DNA of 52,000 bases from Chloroflexota bacterium (GTDB lineage Bacteria > Chloroflexota > Anaerolineae > Anaerolineales > Villigracilaceae), in assembly GCA_013152325.1 (NCBI GenBank), contig JAADGN010000133.1:1-52000 (forward strand), in the 5' to 3' direction. Positions 43,533-51,880 of this stretch are shown piece after piece. The notes beneath the pieces are model-generated. The model was not told where the DNA came from, ran no database searches, and saw only the letters and a list, made by a program, of their open reading frames with translations. Each line of letters starts with the position of its first letter. Positions within the stretch are counted from its first letter, which is position 1. The position numbers were made by a program, and so were the translations under genes.

Positions 43533-44549
43533 ATGCGCATCACGCGCGCTTCACTCATCCGCATCGCCAAAGAGACCGTCCAGGAACGGACGTTCAACGA
43601 CCAGGCCATCATCGCCGCCTATCTGGCCGGCTCACTGCTCACGGAGGAGCCTTTCATCGGCGGCACCGCTGATATCGATTTGGTCTTCGTCCATAGCGAG
43701 GCGCCCGCCCAGCGCCGCGAGATCGTCCCCCTGATCGACCGCATCCACCTGGACATCGCCCACCGCGCAAAAAAGGAGTACGATTCACCGCGCGAACTGC
43801 GCGTCAACCCCTGGCTGGGATACGAGATCTACGACCCGATGCTGCTCTACGAGACCAGGCATTTCTTCGAGTTCACACAGGCCAGCGTCCGCGCCGGCTT
43901 CCACGAACCGCTTGCCGTTCTCCAACGGGCCTACCAATTGCTGGAACATGGCCGCCAAATCTGGATGGACCTGCAACGCAACCCATCCAACCCCGGTCCA
44001 ACACAAATTGCCAAATATCTTAAGTCGATCAACCACGCCGTCAACGCGATCGCCGAATTGAACGGGCCGCCGTTACCCGAACGCCGCCTGCTGCTGGACT
44101 TCCCGGCGCGGGCCGAGGCCGCCGAGCGCCCCGGATTCGCTGCCGGGGTACTGGGCCTGCTCGGCGGAACCGAACTGGACGCCAGCACCCTGACAGATTG
44201 GCTGCCTGCCTGGAAAGAGGCCTTTCTGGCCGCGGCAAAATCGTCCACTGTGGATGCGCGCATCCACGCGGCCCGGCTGGGCTACTACGAGCAAGCCTTC
44301 GAAGCCATGCTTGGCAACGAGAACCCGCTAGCTGCGCTCTGGCCGCTGCTGCGCACCTGGACGCTGGCAGCAGCCGTCCTGCCGGAGGAACAGACCTCTG
44401 GCTGGCTGGCCGCTTGTCAACGACTGGCGCTCACCGGGGATGACTTCACGGCCCGCGTACAGGGCCTGGATCATTATCTTGACGACATCGAAGAAATGTT
44501 GGAGAACATGGCCGCGGTCAACGGCCTCGAACCGTCCGAAGTCTTTTAG
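43533..44549 (+). CDS. Nucleotidyltransferase-fold protein, unknown function
   Basis: The 338-residue protein has the minimal nucleotidyltransferase motif: 'AGSLLTEEPFIGGTADIDLV' (GS at 33-34, DxD at 47/49) and a third acidic residue in 'HLDIAHRAK' (D74). The C-terminal part is helical and not recognised. It could modify a small molecule or nucleic acid. AAGGA precedes the ATG. It probably shares a transcript with the deoxynucleoside kinase. Confidence 0.72.
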   Translation: MRITRASLIRIAKETVQERTFNDQAIIAAYLAGSLLTEEPFIGGTADIDLVFVHSEAPAQRREIVPLIDRIHLDIAHRAKKEYDSPRELRVNPWLGYEIYDPMLLYETRHFFEFTQASVRAGFHEPLAVLQRAYQLLEHGRQIWMDLQRNPSNPGPTQIAKYLKSINHAVNAIAELNGPPLPERRLLLDFPARAEAAERPGFAAGVLGLLGGTELDASTLTDWLPAWKEAFLAAAKSSTVDARIHAARLGYYEQAFEAMLGNENPLAALWPLLRTWTLAAAVLPEEQTSGWLAACQRLALTGDDFTARVQGLDHYLDDIEEMLENMAAVNGLEPSEVF

Positions 44550-44591
44550 GCAAGCCCATATTTGGGGGGTGTTTCTAAAAAAGGCTTGCCT
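44548..44591 (+). repeat. Inverted repeat after the nucleotidyltransferase gene
   Basis: AGGCAAGCC (44548-44556) and GGCTTGCCT (44583-44591) are perfect inverted copies with a 26-nt loop containing GGGGGG. It overlaps the stop codon. There is no T-run, so it may be a rho-type or processing hairpin. Confidence 0.45.
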
Positions 44592-45158
44592 ATCCAACCT
44601 CAGTACCTGTGGATAACCATCTAAAAACTGTGGATAACCGCCTTTGGTTGTGGAGAATATGCCCATTTGTTCGAAAAACCTGAGAAAACTTTCTCATCTA
44701 CGCCCCCCATATGTAGGGGGCTTCCAGCAGGCTTTCCGATATATGGACAGGCGCATATTTGTGAGGAGATAGTGTTCCCTTTCTCCTTTTTTTGTCCACA
44801 CTTTCATCCCCTCCCTCCATCAGCCAATACCCCCTGCATCTTGGTATCGAAACACGGCGCCATCCATAAATGGGTAGTTTTCCAGGAATTCAGATCTTGT
44901 CCACACAATCCACAGGGCCTACTAAGACAACGACATACAAATAAAACTATTCCCTATAGGATAGATTTACAATAAATTCCCCTGCCATCAAGCCTCATCC
45001 TTTTTTCTTCAACACCGATCATCGCCGCTTTCAAGATAATGCCGTGCGACAAGATTAGAAGTTCTGTATTCAGCTTGAAACTGCAACTCAAATCTTGTAC
45101 AATTTGGGCAGGGATAATCACTGAAGCCCCTCTTTGTCCACATCGTGGGAGGTTCACA
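44592..45158. other. Candidate replication origin (oriC) with DnaA-box cluster
   Basis: This is the only long gap without genes. TGTGGATAA occurs at 44608-44616 and 44629-44637 (perfect TTATCCACA on the minus strand), with a one-mismatch copy at 44649-44657. These three are spaced 21 and 20 bp, about two helical turns. TTGTCCACA, the form common in high-GC genomes, occurs in the opposite orientation at 44792-44800, 44897-44905 and 45134-45142. An AT-rich stretch lies at about 44930-45010. An extra inverted repeat (GCCCCC at 44702-44707, GGGGGC at 44716-44721) lies between the groups. Confidence 0.65.
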
Positions 45159-45419
45159 ATGGAGATAATCAAAGTATCAGCAAACTCCCGTACCTCTGCT
45201 GTCGCTGGGGCGATCGCGGGCGTTGTCCGCGAGCATGGTCGGGCAGACGTGCAGGCAATCGGCGCCGGAGCAGTGAATCAGGCTGTCAAGGCGCTTGTGC
45301 TGGCCACCGGGTACTTGGCCAATGATGGAATCAATGTCGTGTGCGTGCCGGAATTCGTGGACGTCGAAATTGAGGACAAGGTGCGCACAGCTGTCAGATT
45401 AGTGGTCGCACCTCGCTAA
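45159..45419 (+). CDS. spoVS: SpoVS family protein
   Basis: The 86-residue protein has the conserved 'IIKVSANSRTSAVAGAIAG' and 'VQAIGAGAVNQAVKAL' of SpoVS, an Alba-like nucleic-acid-binding fold. In Bacillus it acts late in sporulation, but homologues exist in non-sporulating Thermus and Chloroflexota, so sporulation is not implied. The ATG at 45159 has GGGAGG upstream; the longer frame from 45039 would translate DnaA-box DNA and was rejected. It sits immediately downstream of the DnaA-box cluster. Confidence 0.92.
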   Translation: MEIIKVSANSRTSAVAGAIAGVVREHGRADVQAIGAGAVNQAVKALVLATGYLANDGINVVCVPEFVDVEIEDKVRTAVRLVVAPR

Positions 45420-45436
45420 CTTGGGGGTAGTAAGAA

Positions 45437-45491
45437 ACCGTCGAAAGATACAGACAGGGCGCAAATCGCTCTGCGCTATCTTTTCGACGGT
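45437..45491 (+). terminator. Long hairpin after spoVS
   Basis: The arm at 45437-45450 (ACCGTCGAAAGATA) pairs with 45477-45491 (TATCTTTTCGACGGT), with an inner GCGCA/TGCGC stem in the loop. The following sequence (GGTATTT) is only mildly T-rich, so it may be a terminator or a stabilising hairpin. Confidence 0.5.
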
Positions 45492-45512
45492 GGTATTTAA
45501 CTGCCGTTCACG

Positions 45513-47921
45513 ATGACTCAATTTTCCAAGAAAGAAATTTTTTCTTCGTTTGCCTGCCGCAAAGCGCGGGATGTATTTTTCCGCTGGAGCGCCGCGCTGC
45601 TGTTGGCGGGCTTCCTGGCCGGGACGGTTCTCTCACCCCTGTTCATGGCTGCGAGGAAACCTGTCCACGCCGCCGCGCTTGCGCAGAGTCCTGCACCGTT
45701 GAGCGTGGTGATCAGCGAAATTGCCTGGGCGGGAACGGCCGCCTCCTCCGCCGACGAGTGGATCGAACTCTACAACCCCGGGACGGTGGACATCGACCTG
45801 ACAGGCTGGCAGCTCGTCTCTCTCTCGGATGGCAGTCCGGACATTGCCCTCAGCGGCACGATCCCTGCCGGAGGGTATTTCCTGCTCGAACGCACGGACG
45901 ACAATACCGTTTCGGATGTTCCGGCAGATCAGCTGTATACCGGCGCGCTCAGTAACTCGGGCGAAACGCTTCAATTGTTGGCCTCGGACAGCACAGTGAT
46001 CGATACCGCCAATCAGTCTGGCGGGGCATGGCCCGCAGGGAACAGTTCTGCCCCTGCCAGCATGGAGCGTGTTGGCAGCGTCCCGGATGGGCCAACAGCC
46101 TGGGTTACGAACAATGGCGTCACAGTCAATGGACTGGCTGCCAACGGCACCCCAATCCAGGGAACACCGCGACAGCCCAATTCGACAGATTATTCCTCCC
46201 TGAGTGTGACGATCAACGAAGTCGCCTGGGCGGGGACGCTGGCCTCCTCCGACGATGAGTGGATTGAACTCTATAACCCTGGAGCAGTCTCCATCGACCT
46301 GACTGGTTGGCGGCTGGTGGCCGAGGATGGCAGCCCGGACGTCATCCTCAGCGGCAGTATTCCCGCGAATGGTTATTTTCTCCTTGAGCGCGCCTATGAC
46401 AACGTTGTCGCAGACGTGCTTGCTGACCAAATCTACCTCGGCGCGCTCGACGATGACGGAGAGATACTTCGACTGCGCGCCCCCAATGGCAGCGTTGTCG
46501 ATACGGCCAATCTGGATGGCGGCGGATGGCCGGCGGGCAGCCTCTCGCCGAATGGCAGCATGGAACGGATGGGGGTGGTAGCGGACAGTTCATCCGCCTG
46601 GGTGACGAACACCGGAACGGTCTCTAATGGGCGCGACGCGGCGGGCAGTCCCATTCACGGCTCGCCGGGGCAATCGAATTGGGGAATTACGGTTACGCAT
46701 ACCCCGACGCCGACTTTGGTCCCCTCGCTGGCGGTGCTGATCAACGAAGTCGCCTGGGCGGGGACAAATGCCTCCAGCAGCGATGAGTGGATCGAACTCC
46801 ACAACCATGGTTCCGTTCCTGTCGATTTGACCGGCTGGCGGCTGGTGGCGGATGACGGCTCACCGGATATTGATCTGAGCGGCAGCATCCCGGCTGATGG
46901 ATATTACCTGCTCGAGCGCACCGACGACAATACTGTCTCCGACATCCCCGCCGACCTGATCTTCAGTGGTTCACTTTCCAATGACGGGGAGGTTTTCAGA
47001 CTGCTTGCGCCTGATGGAAGTACGGTGGATACGGCCAATCTGGATGGCGGCGGATGGCCGGCGGGCAGCAGTTCTCCCGATTGTGGCAGCATGGAGCGCA
47101 ATGGCGTCGTGGATGACGGACCGCTGGCGTGGACAACGAACACGGGCGCAGTTGCCAACGGGTTGGATGCCGACGGGGATCCGCTGCGGGGCACGCCGAA
47201 ACAACCCAACTGGGCGGTCAGCGTTACCCTAACGCCCTCGCCGGCTGCAACGAAAACGCCTGCCTCCGCGCCGACGCAAACCCGCACGCCGACCCCGTTG
47301 CCGTACCAACCTGTCGTACTCAACGAGTTCTTGCCCCGTGCAGGGCATGACTGGAACGGCGATGGCTCGGTGGACGTTTACGACGAATTTATCGAGATCG
47401 TCAATCGGAGCGATCAGTCCGTTGATTTGCAAGGGTGGAAACTGGACGACGAGCACAACAGCGGTTCCGACCCCTACACCCTGCCAAGCGTGACCCTGGA
47501 GCCGGGGCAGCAGCTCGCGATTTTCGGCGCTGCTTCGCACATCTCGCTTGGCGACGGCGGAGATACGGTTCGCCTGCTGAAATCGAACGGGCAGGTGGCG
47601 GATGCTTTCACGTATTCCCTGGCCGAAAAGGCCGACCAGGCCTGGTGCCGCCTGCCTGATGGAAAGGGCTTCTGGGATACGAAATGTTTCCCAACTCCCG
47701 ATGACGCGAACGCGCTCTCCGGAGCACTGCCAGCCGCCGTTCGATTTAACGACGCGTCTGCCTGCTTGCTGCCGGATACCATCCCGGTGGAGATCTTACG
47801 GGTGGAGTGCGGACCGTTGGGGTTGGGCATTTGGAACGCAGGTTTTTGGGATGGCCTTGCCGGGGAGACGCCGGTCGTTTGGTTGACGGATCGCTCCAAA
47901 TGGGCAACCTGGTTCCGTTAA
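45513..47921 (+). CDS. Secreted lamin-tail-domain (LTD) repeat protein
   Basis: The 802-residue protein has an N-terminal membrane/signal helix and four LTD units. Three share 'EVAWAGT' or 'EIAWAGT', 'DEWIELYNPG'-type strands, 'DLTGWRLVAEDGSPD' and 'GYFLLERTDDN'. The fourth is more divergent ('VVLNEFLPRAGHDWNGDGS'). Pro/Thr linkers separate some units. LTDs are Ig-like folds used for binding or for attaching to surfaces; no enzyme motif is present. The second and third units are near-identical in DNA with a 528-bp period. The start has no Shine-Dalgarno site. Confidence 0.85.
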   Translation: MTQFSKKEIFSSFACRKARDVFFRWSAALLLAGFLAGTVLSPLFMAARKPVHAAALAQSPAPLSVVISEIAWAGTAASSADEWIELYNPGTVDIDLTGWQLVSLSDGSPDIALSGTIPAGGYFLLERTDDNTVSDVPADQLYTGALSNSGETLQLLASDSTVIDTANQSGGAWPAGNSSAPASMERVGSVPDGPTAWVTNNGVTVNGLAANGTPIQGTPRQPNSTDYSSLSVTINEVAWAGTLASSDDEWIELYNPGAVSIDLTGWRLVAEDGSPDVILSGSIPANGYFLLERAYDNVVADVLADQIYLGALDDDGEILRLRAPNGSVVDTANLDGGGWPAGSLSPNGSMERMGVVADSSSAWVTNTGTVSNGRDAAGSPIHGSPGQSNWGITVTHTPTPTLVPSLAVLINEVAWAGTNASSSDEWIELHNHGSVPVDLTGWRLVADDGSPDIDLSGSIPADGYYLLERTDDNTVSDIPADLIFSGSLSNDGEVFRLLAPDGSTVDTANLDGGGWPAGSSSPDCGSMERNGVVDDGPLAWTTNTGAVANGLDADGDPLRGTPKQPNWAVSVTLTPSPAATKTPASAPTQTRTPTPLPYQPVVLNEFLPRAGHDWNGDGSVDVYDEFIEIVNRSDQSVDLQGWKLDDEHNSGSDPYTLPSVTLEPGQQLAIFGAASHISLGDGGDTVRLLKSNGQVADAFTYSLAEKADQAWCRLPDGKGFWDTKCFPTPDDANALSGALPAAVRFNDASACLLPDTIPVEILRVECGPLGLGIWNAGFWDGLAGETPVVWLTDRSKWATWFR
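46211..47266 (+). repeat. 528-bp tandem duplication inside the LTD gene
   Basis: The string GATCAACGAAGTCGCCTGGG occurs at 46211 and 46739, and ATACGGCCAATCTGGATGGC at 46501 and 47029. The period is exactly 528 bp (176 codons) at both places, so two LTD units are in-frame copies. Confidence 0.75.
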
Positions 47922-47933
47922 AGGGAAGAAAAT

Positions 47934-50456
47934 CTATCGCACATCGGCGGTGATACAGCCGTTTTCAAACTCGGGCGCCATAATGTATCCGCTGGAACCC
48001 ATCGCGCTGCCTGTGAAGGTCAGCGTCAACGTGCTGCTTGTTCCTGTCTGGACGGTACGCGCATCCTCCGAACCCAGCCAACCGCTGTCGATGATGGCGA
48101 GATCGGGGGGAATGCTCCCCGTCCAGATCGGCGCGCCAGCCAACGTGATAGACGTTAATGACCCATTGGAAGCCGGCCATTGCAGGGACAGATTTTTAAG
48201 CGGATAGGCCTGGCTGCTGCTGTTGGTCAACGTCCAACTCACACTGCCTATTTCAGGCGTGAACCCGCTGATCGTAAAGCCGCTACACCCCGCGCCGCCG
48301 GAACCAATATCGGGTGGAGCGTCGCCTCCGCCGGGGGGAGATTCCAGTTCGGGAGCAGGCATCGGCGTGGCTGGAATATCCGAAATCCGCGTAAAAGTAG
48401 AATCGGAAAAAGGCGCAACGCCAGCCGGAATGAATGTGGTCAGTCTGGTTTCGTCGCAGGTGTAATTGAAAGTGCCGCCTTCGGAAAATGGGCCACCGGC
48501 AAGCGCGCCGGCGTCAAGCGGAAACGAGGCGGCGACTCCATCTACGATGGACGATATAACGAAGTTGGTCTCGCCAGCGGTAACGATAATTGTGCTATCT
48601 TCCGCGCCTTCCGCCAGGGTATAAGTACTGGTGGCAAGTCCCGCTACCTGCATGTTAAAGCGCTGCCCGTCGCTTTCAAAAACAGCTTGATAATCTTGCG
48701 GCGTGAATGTGATATTCCCGGCTTCATCGACGACCAGGATCGACTGTCCACTCAGCGACACCAGCCTTAGCCCGCTGCTGCCCAACGAAGCACGGACGTG
48801 ACGCGCCATCTCGTCAGAATCCTGCACCCAGGTTCCCACGATACAGCGGCAATAATAGGATGCGCCGACAGTGGCGTCGATCTCGAGGGCATAATCGCCG
48901 CCCATTTCAACGGTAGTCATCAAAAGCGTATCGCCATCGTCCCCGCACGCGGACCTGAAACTGCCCGGCAGCGATTGCCAGTCTCCACCCTCCGGCCAGT
49001 CCCGCAAACGCGTGCGGCCATCATTTCCCGTTTCCTGTGAGTTGAATTCGTAATCGGTCTTTTCCTTGTACTTGACCAGATACCGCGCAAGATGGAAAGG
49101 GTGCGCGGAGTAGTTTAACGTGGCGTTGGATACGATCATATCTACGCCGCGGTAATACACCACAATGGGGAGAGGCCCGCCTCCCGAGTCGATGATATTT
49201 TTATCCAGATAGGCCTGCCCAAACCGCTGGAAAAATTCATTGTCGATGCCATACGAGGCCATCGTTGCAGCGTGGGCTGAATTGGTACCGATTGGATCAA
49301 AAGCCATAACCATATCAAAGACTTTTTGGTCTCCCCATTGATTGCTTAGATACTGAAAAAAGGGCGAATTCTCGTATGTCATGTCGAAAAGTGACTCTTC
49401 AAGAGAATTAACACCAAATCTCTTTATAAAACGATATTCAAGATTATTAGTTGGGTAGACGACATTGCTGAAATAGGTCGCCGCGCCTTCGGTATACCAC
49501 CAGGCATCATTCAAGGAAAACGGGCCAACCTCCCAGGCCTGTACACAATGAAAGACTTCATGGGCGACGACCTGTTTGAAATCACTAATGCTTTCAGTCA
49601 ATGCTGCCGGAAAAAGTATGATCGGACAGAGTGTATCGGGGCGACTTCTCATGTCAATCCAATCGGTCAATCCGCGGGGTGGACCTGAAGACCCGACAAG
49701 CCCCGAGGGGACAAGCGCAAAGATCAGGTCAATATCGTGGACAGTCGATGTAAGTCCTGAATAGGCTGTTAGGCTATCCTGCAAGGCTTCATCCGCAGCG
49801 TTCACATAGGTTAGATAGTTTGAGTCGCTGCGCCGACTTTCGGCGTAATACACCCGTGTTGTGCCGCCAGCGACGGAATTTGTCCGATAGAGCAGGCACA
49901 CCAGCGCATCCGCGCTGACGGGGAATCCATCCGCCCAAAGCGCGCGGCAGGCCGTTCCGATCCCTTTGCCGACGGGGGCCAGGCTATTCTGGCGTCCGCT
50001 TGCGCCCTCTTCGGGGGCGGAAAACCGCTCCATGTTTTCACGTTCAGGCAGAGCCATATTGAGCAGGCGACGGATCTCATCCTTGGCCTGCTCGTCTTCG
50101 CCATTTTCCAGATATTGGGATGCAGTATCAACGAGAGCCGTCCCCTCAAGAAACTGATAGTTTTTGCCTTTAAAGAGGTTATCCCCCTCTTCGCCGACCA
50201 ACAATTTCAACGCAGCCACCAAGGCCTCGCCTTGACTGATTTCTCCGGCGTCTGTCATTTCGGTGATGACCGTTAAAATATCTTGCGCGGGCGGTTCAAG
50301 CGCGACGATATTGCCCTGTTCATCGTAGATCGTCCCCGAAGATGACTGCCCGTCGACCGGCCCATTTTTGTTTCCGACCAATGCGAGCAGGTTGCAGGAT
50401 ATGGAAAGGATGCCAATAAAAACCAACGCCGTGAATACAGACTTGTTGCGTTTCAT
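47934..50456 (-). CDS. Lipoprotein zinc metallopeptidase (gluzincin HExxH type)
   Basis: From the ATG at 50456 (GAGGTG upstream) the protein is 840 residues, with a lipobox ('ILSISC', Cys 21). The zinc site is 'VVAHEVFHCVQAW' (H299, E300, H303), and the third ligand is probably E323 in 'WYTEGAATYFS', the gluzincin spacing. A beta-rich region follows, then a CBM-like C-terminal domain ('FTISGFTPEIGSVSWTLTN'). It should be a surface-exposed peptidase; the substrate is unknown. The gene converges on the LTD gene. Confidence 0.8.
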   Translation of the reverse strand: MKRNKSVFTALVFIGILSISCNLLALVGNKNGPVDGQSSSGTIYDEQGNIVALEPPAQDILTVITEMTDAGEISQGEALVAALKLLVGEEGDNLFKGKNYQFLEGTALVDTASQYLENGEDEQAKDEIRRLLNMALPERENMERFSAPEEGASGRQNSLAPVGKGIGTACRALWADGFPVSADALVCLLYRTNSVAGGTTRVYYAESRRSDSNYLTYVNAADEALQDSLTAYSGLTSTVHDIDLIFALVPSGLVGSSGPPRGLTDWIDMRSRPDTLCPIILFPAALTESISDFKQVVAHEVFHCVQAWEVGPFSLNDAWWYTEGAATYFSNVVYPTNNLEYRFIKRFGVNSLEESLFDMTYENSPFFQYLSNQWGDQKVFDMVMAFDPIGTNSAHAATMASYGIDNEFFQRFGQAYLDKNIIDSGGGPLPIVVYYRGVDMIVSNATLNYSAHPFHLARYLVKYKEKTDYEFNSQETGNDGRTRLRDWPEGGDWQSLPGSFRSACGDDGDTLLMTTVEMGGDYALEIDATVGASYYCRCIVGTWVQDSDEMARHVRASLGSSGLRLVSLSGQSILVVDEAGNITFTPQDYQAVFESDGQRFNMQVAGLATSTYTLAEGAEDSTIIVTAGETNFVISSIVDGVAASFPLDAGALAGGPFSEGGTFNYTCDETRLTTFIPAGVAPFSDSTFTRISDIPATPMPAPELESPPGGGDAPPDIGSGGAGCSGFTISGFTPEIGSVSWTLTNSSSQAYPLKNLSLQWPASNGSLTSITLAGAPIWTGSIPPDLAIIDSGWLGSEDARTVQTGTSSTLTLTFTGSAMGSSGYIMAPEFENGCITADVR

Positions 50457-50533
50457 GAAACACCTCGTGAGTCTATCGCTGCCCAACCAATATCCTGAGT
50501 ATCCCCTTCATTGTAGCGCGAAATGCGCAACCC

Positions 50534-50561
50534 TTGACAAATTGAGTTTCCCGCGTAGAAT
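50534..50561 (+). promoter_or_regulatory. Strong sigma-70-like promoter upstream of pyrC
   Basis: TTGACA (50534-50539), a 16-bp spacer and TAGAAT (50556-50561) give the best full promoter in the window. Transcription would begin near 50568, about 160 nt before pyrC. Confidence 0.7.
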
Positions 50562-50608
50562 TGCTCCGATATGTACGTCCGAGACCCTTTACCCGAAATT
50601 GATCGCAA

Positions 50609-50634
50609 CGCCCCTCGCGGGTGCGCCGTTTTTT
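50609..50634 (+). terminator. First leader hairpin with T-run
   Basis: A short GC stem (50609-50625, CGCCCC/GGGTGCG around a TCGC loop, one bulge) is followed by CCGTTTTTT (50626-50634). It lies in the leader between the promoter and pyrC. Confidence 0.5.
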
Positions 50635-50635
50635 C

Positions 50636-50668
50636 AGAGAGTCGCTTTTAGCGGCTCTCTTTTTTTGT
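50636..50668 (+). terminator. Second leader hairpin, strong intrinsic terminator
   Basis: AGAGAGTCGC (50636-50645) and GCGGCTCTCT (50651-50660) form a 10-bp stem (one G-T pair) with a TTTTA loop. The T-run that follows is eight bases. It lies between the 50534 promoter and pyrC, so it must stop or regulate that transcript. Confidence 0.75.
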
Positions 50669-50673
50669 TCCAA

Positions 50674-50722
50674 TGCTCCCCCTCCCCTGCGATGGGCGAG
50701 GGCTGGAGTGAGGGAGAAGAGG
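50674..50722. repeat. REP-like GC-rich palindromic element upstream of pyrC
   Basis: The core reads CTCCCCCTCCCCTGCGATGG then GGCGAGGGCTGGAGTGAGGG. This 'ccctctccc...gagggctgggg tgaggg' form is a familiar dispersed element in many bacterial genomes (recollection). A related copy lies inside pyrC at about 51299-51341. Confidence 0.5.
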
Positions 50723-50729
50723 AGCCAGG

Positions 50730-51808
50730 ATGAAAAAACTCCCCGGCCTGATAGATCCCCACGTCCATCTGCGTGACCCCGGCGCGACCCATAAGGAAGA
50801 TTGGGACACACCGGAACCGCGGCCGCCCTGGCCGGCGGCTTCACGCTGGTGCTGGCCATGCCCAACACCCGGCCGCCAGTCGTCGATGCCGAGATGCTGA
50901 AGCTGACGCTCGACGCCGCCCGCGCCAAAGCGCGTTGCGACTACGCCCAATTCGTCGGCGCCGGCCCGAAGAACGCCGCCTCGCTCCCGGACCTGGGGCC
51001 TGCTTCCGCCGGACTGAAGATGTACCTCGACCAGACCTATGGCCCGCTCCGCCTCGACGATATGACCCTCTGGCAGGAACATTTCAAGGCCTGGCCGAAA
51101 GACCGTCCCATCGTGGCGCACGCCGAGAGCCGCAGCATGGCCGCGGTGATTTTAATGGCCGCCCTCTACGACCGGCCTGTCCACATCGCGCACGTCTCGC
51201 GGCGCGAGGAGATCCTGATCATCAAAGCGGCCAAAGAACGCGGCATCAAAGTCACCTGCGAAGTCACCCCTCACCATCTGTTCCTCTCCGCGAATGATTC
51301 CCTCCTCCCTGTGGGAGGAGAGGCTGGGGGTGGGGGGAGGAGCGAAGTCCGCCCGCGCCTGGCCTCCCCCGCCGACGTCGCCGCCCTGTGGGACAACCTC
51401 GACGTGATCGATTGCTTCGCCAGCGACCACGCCCCCCACACCGCCGCCGAAAAAGATTCCGTCACCCCTCCACCCGGCTTCCCGGGTCTCGAAACCGCCC
51501 TCCCGCTCCTGCTGACCGCAGCAGACCGTGGACGGTTGACGGTGGACGACATCATTTTGCGGATGCACACCAACCCCAAGCGCATCTTCAACCTCCCTGC
51601 CCAGCCGGAGACCTGGATCGAGATAGACGAAAACGCGACCTACACCATCCGCGCCGCCGACCACTTCTCCAAATGCGGCTGGACGCCCTTCGAGGGCTGG
51701 CAGGTCAGGGGCCGCGTGACGCGGGTTGTCTTGCGCGGCGAAGAGGTGTACAAAGACGGTAAGGTGTTGGCGGAACCGGGCTTTGGGCGCAACGTGCGAG
51801 GAGAATAG
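50730..51808 (+). CDS. pyrC: Dihydroorotase, interrupted by a 2-nt frameshift
   Basis: The ATG at 50730 (AGGAG upstream) opens '[23 protein letters not shown]', with the first zinc His pair. The frame then breaks: GACACACCGG at 50805-50814 has one extra AC. Taking out AC gives the normal '[14 protein letters not shown]', and the second frame runs to 51808 with 'GLKMYLDQ', 'IVAHAES', '[10 protein letters not shown]' and '[11 protein letters not shown]'. In the second frame '[14 protein letters not shown]' (51299-51341) looks like a repeat insertion. Dihydroorotase closes the pyrimidine ring from carbamoyl-aspartate. As read the gene is broken; a sequencing error is possible. Confidence 0.88.
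51299..51341. repeat. REP-like element inside pyrC coding sequence
   Basis: TCCCTCCTCCCTGTGGGAGG then AGAGGCTGGGGGTGGGGGGA resembles the element at 50674-50722. It adds about 14 residues in frame between '[12 protein letters not shown]' and '[11 protein letters not shown]', where dihydroorotases normally have a shorter loop. Confidence 0.55.
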
Positions 51809-51836
51809 AAAGCGGATGGCAGACAAATTTTAAGTG

Positions 51837-51880
51837 TCATTGCGAGCCCGAGGGGCGAAGCAATCTCCTCGCAACAAGAG
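51837..51880. repeat. Dispersed 'cattgcgagcc...gaagcaatctc' element
   Basis: The string GTCATTGCGAGCCCGAGG and GGCGAAGCAATCTCCTCGC matches the intergenic element seen in many bacterial genomes (recollection; not searched). It lies just after pyrC. A short CCAACTAcc tandem follows at about 51926-51950. Confidence 0.45.

Noticed and set aside
45039-45158. 40-residue N-terminal extension of SpoVS
   Set aside because: It would translate candidate origin DNA, and family members start at 'MEIIKVSANSRT'.
50568-50668. T-box or PyrR-type regulatory leader
   Set aside because: GCGGGTG resembles part of a T-box motif, but the specifier stems and the rest of the consensus are absent. A PyrR site was not recognisable either.
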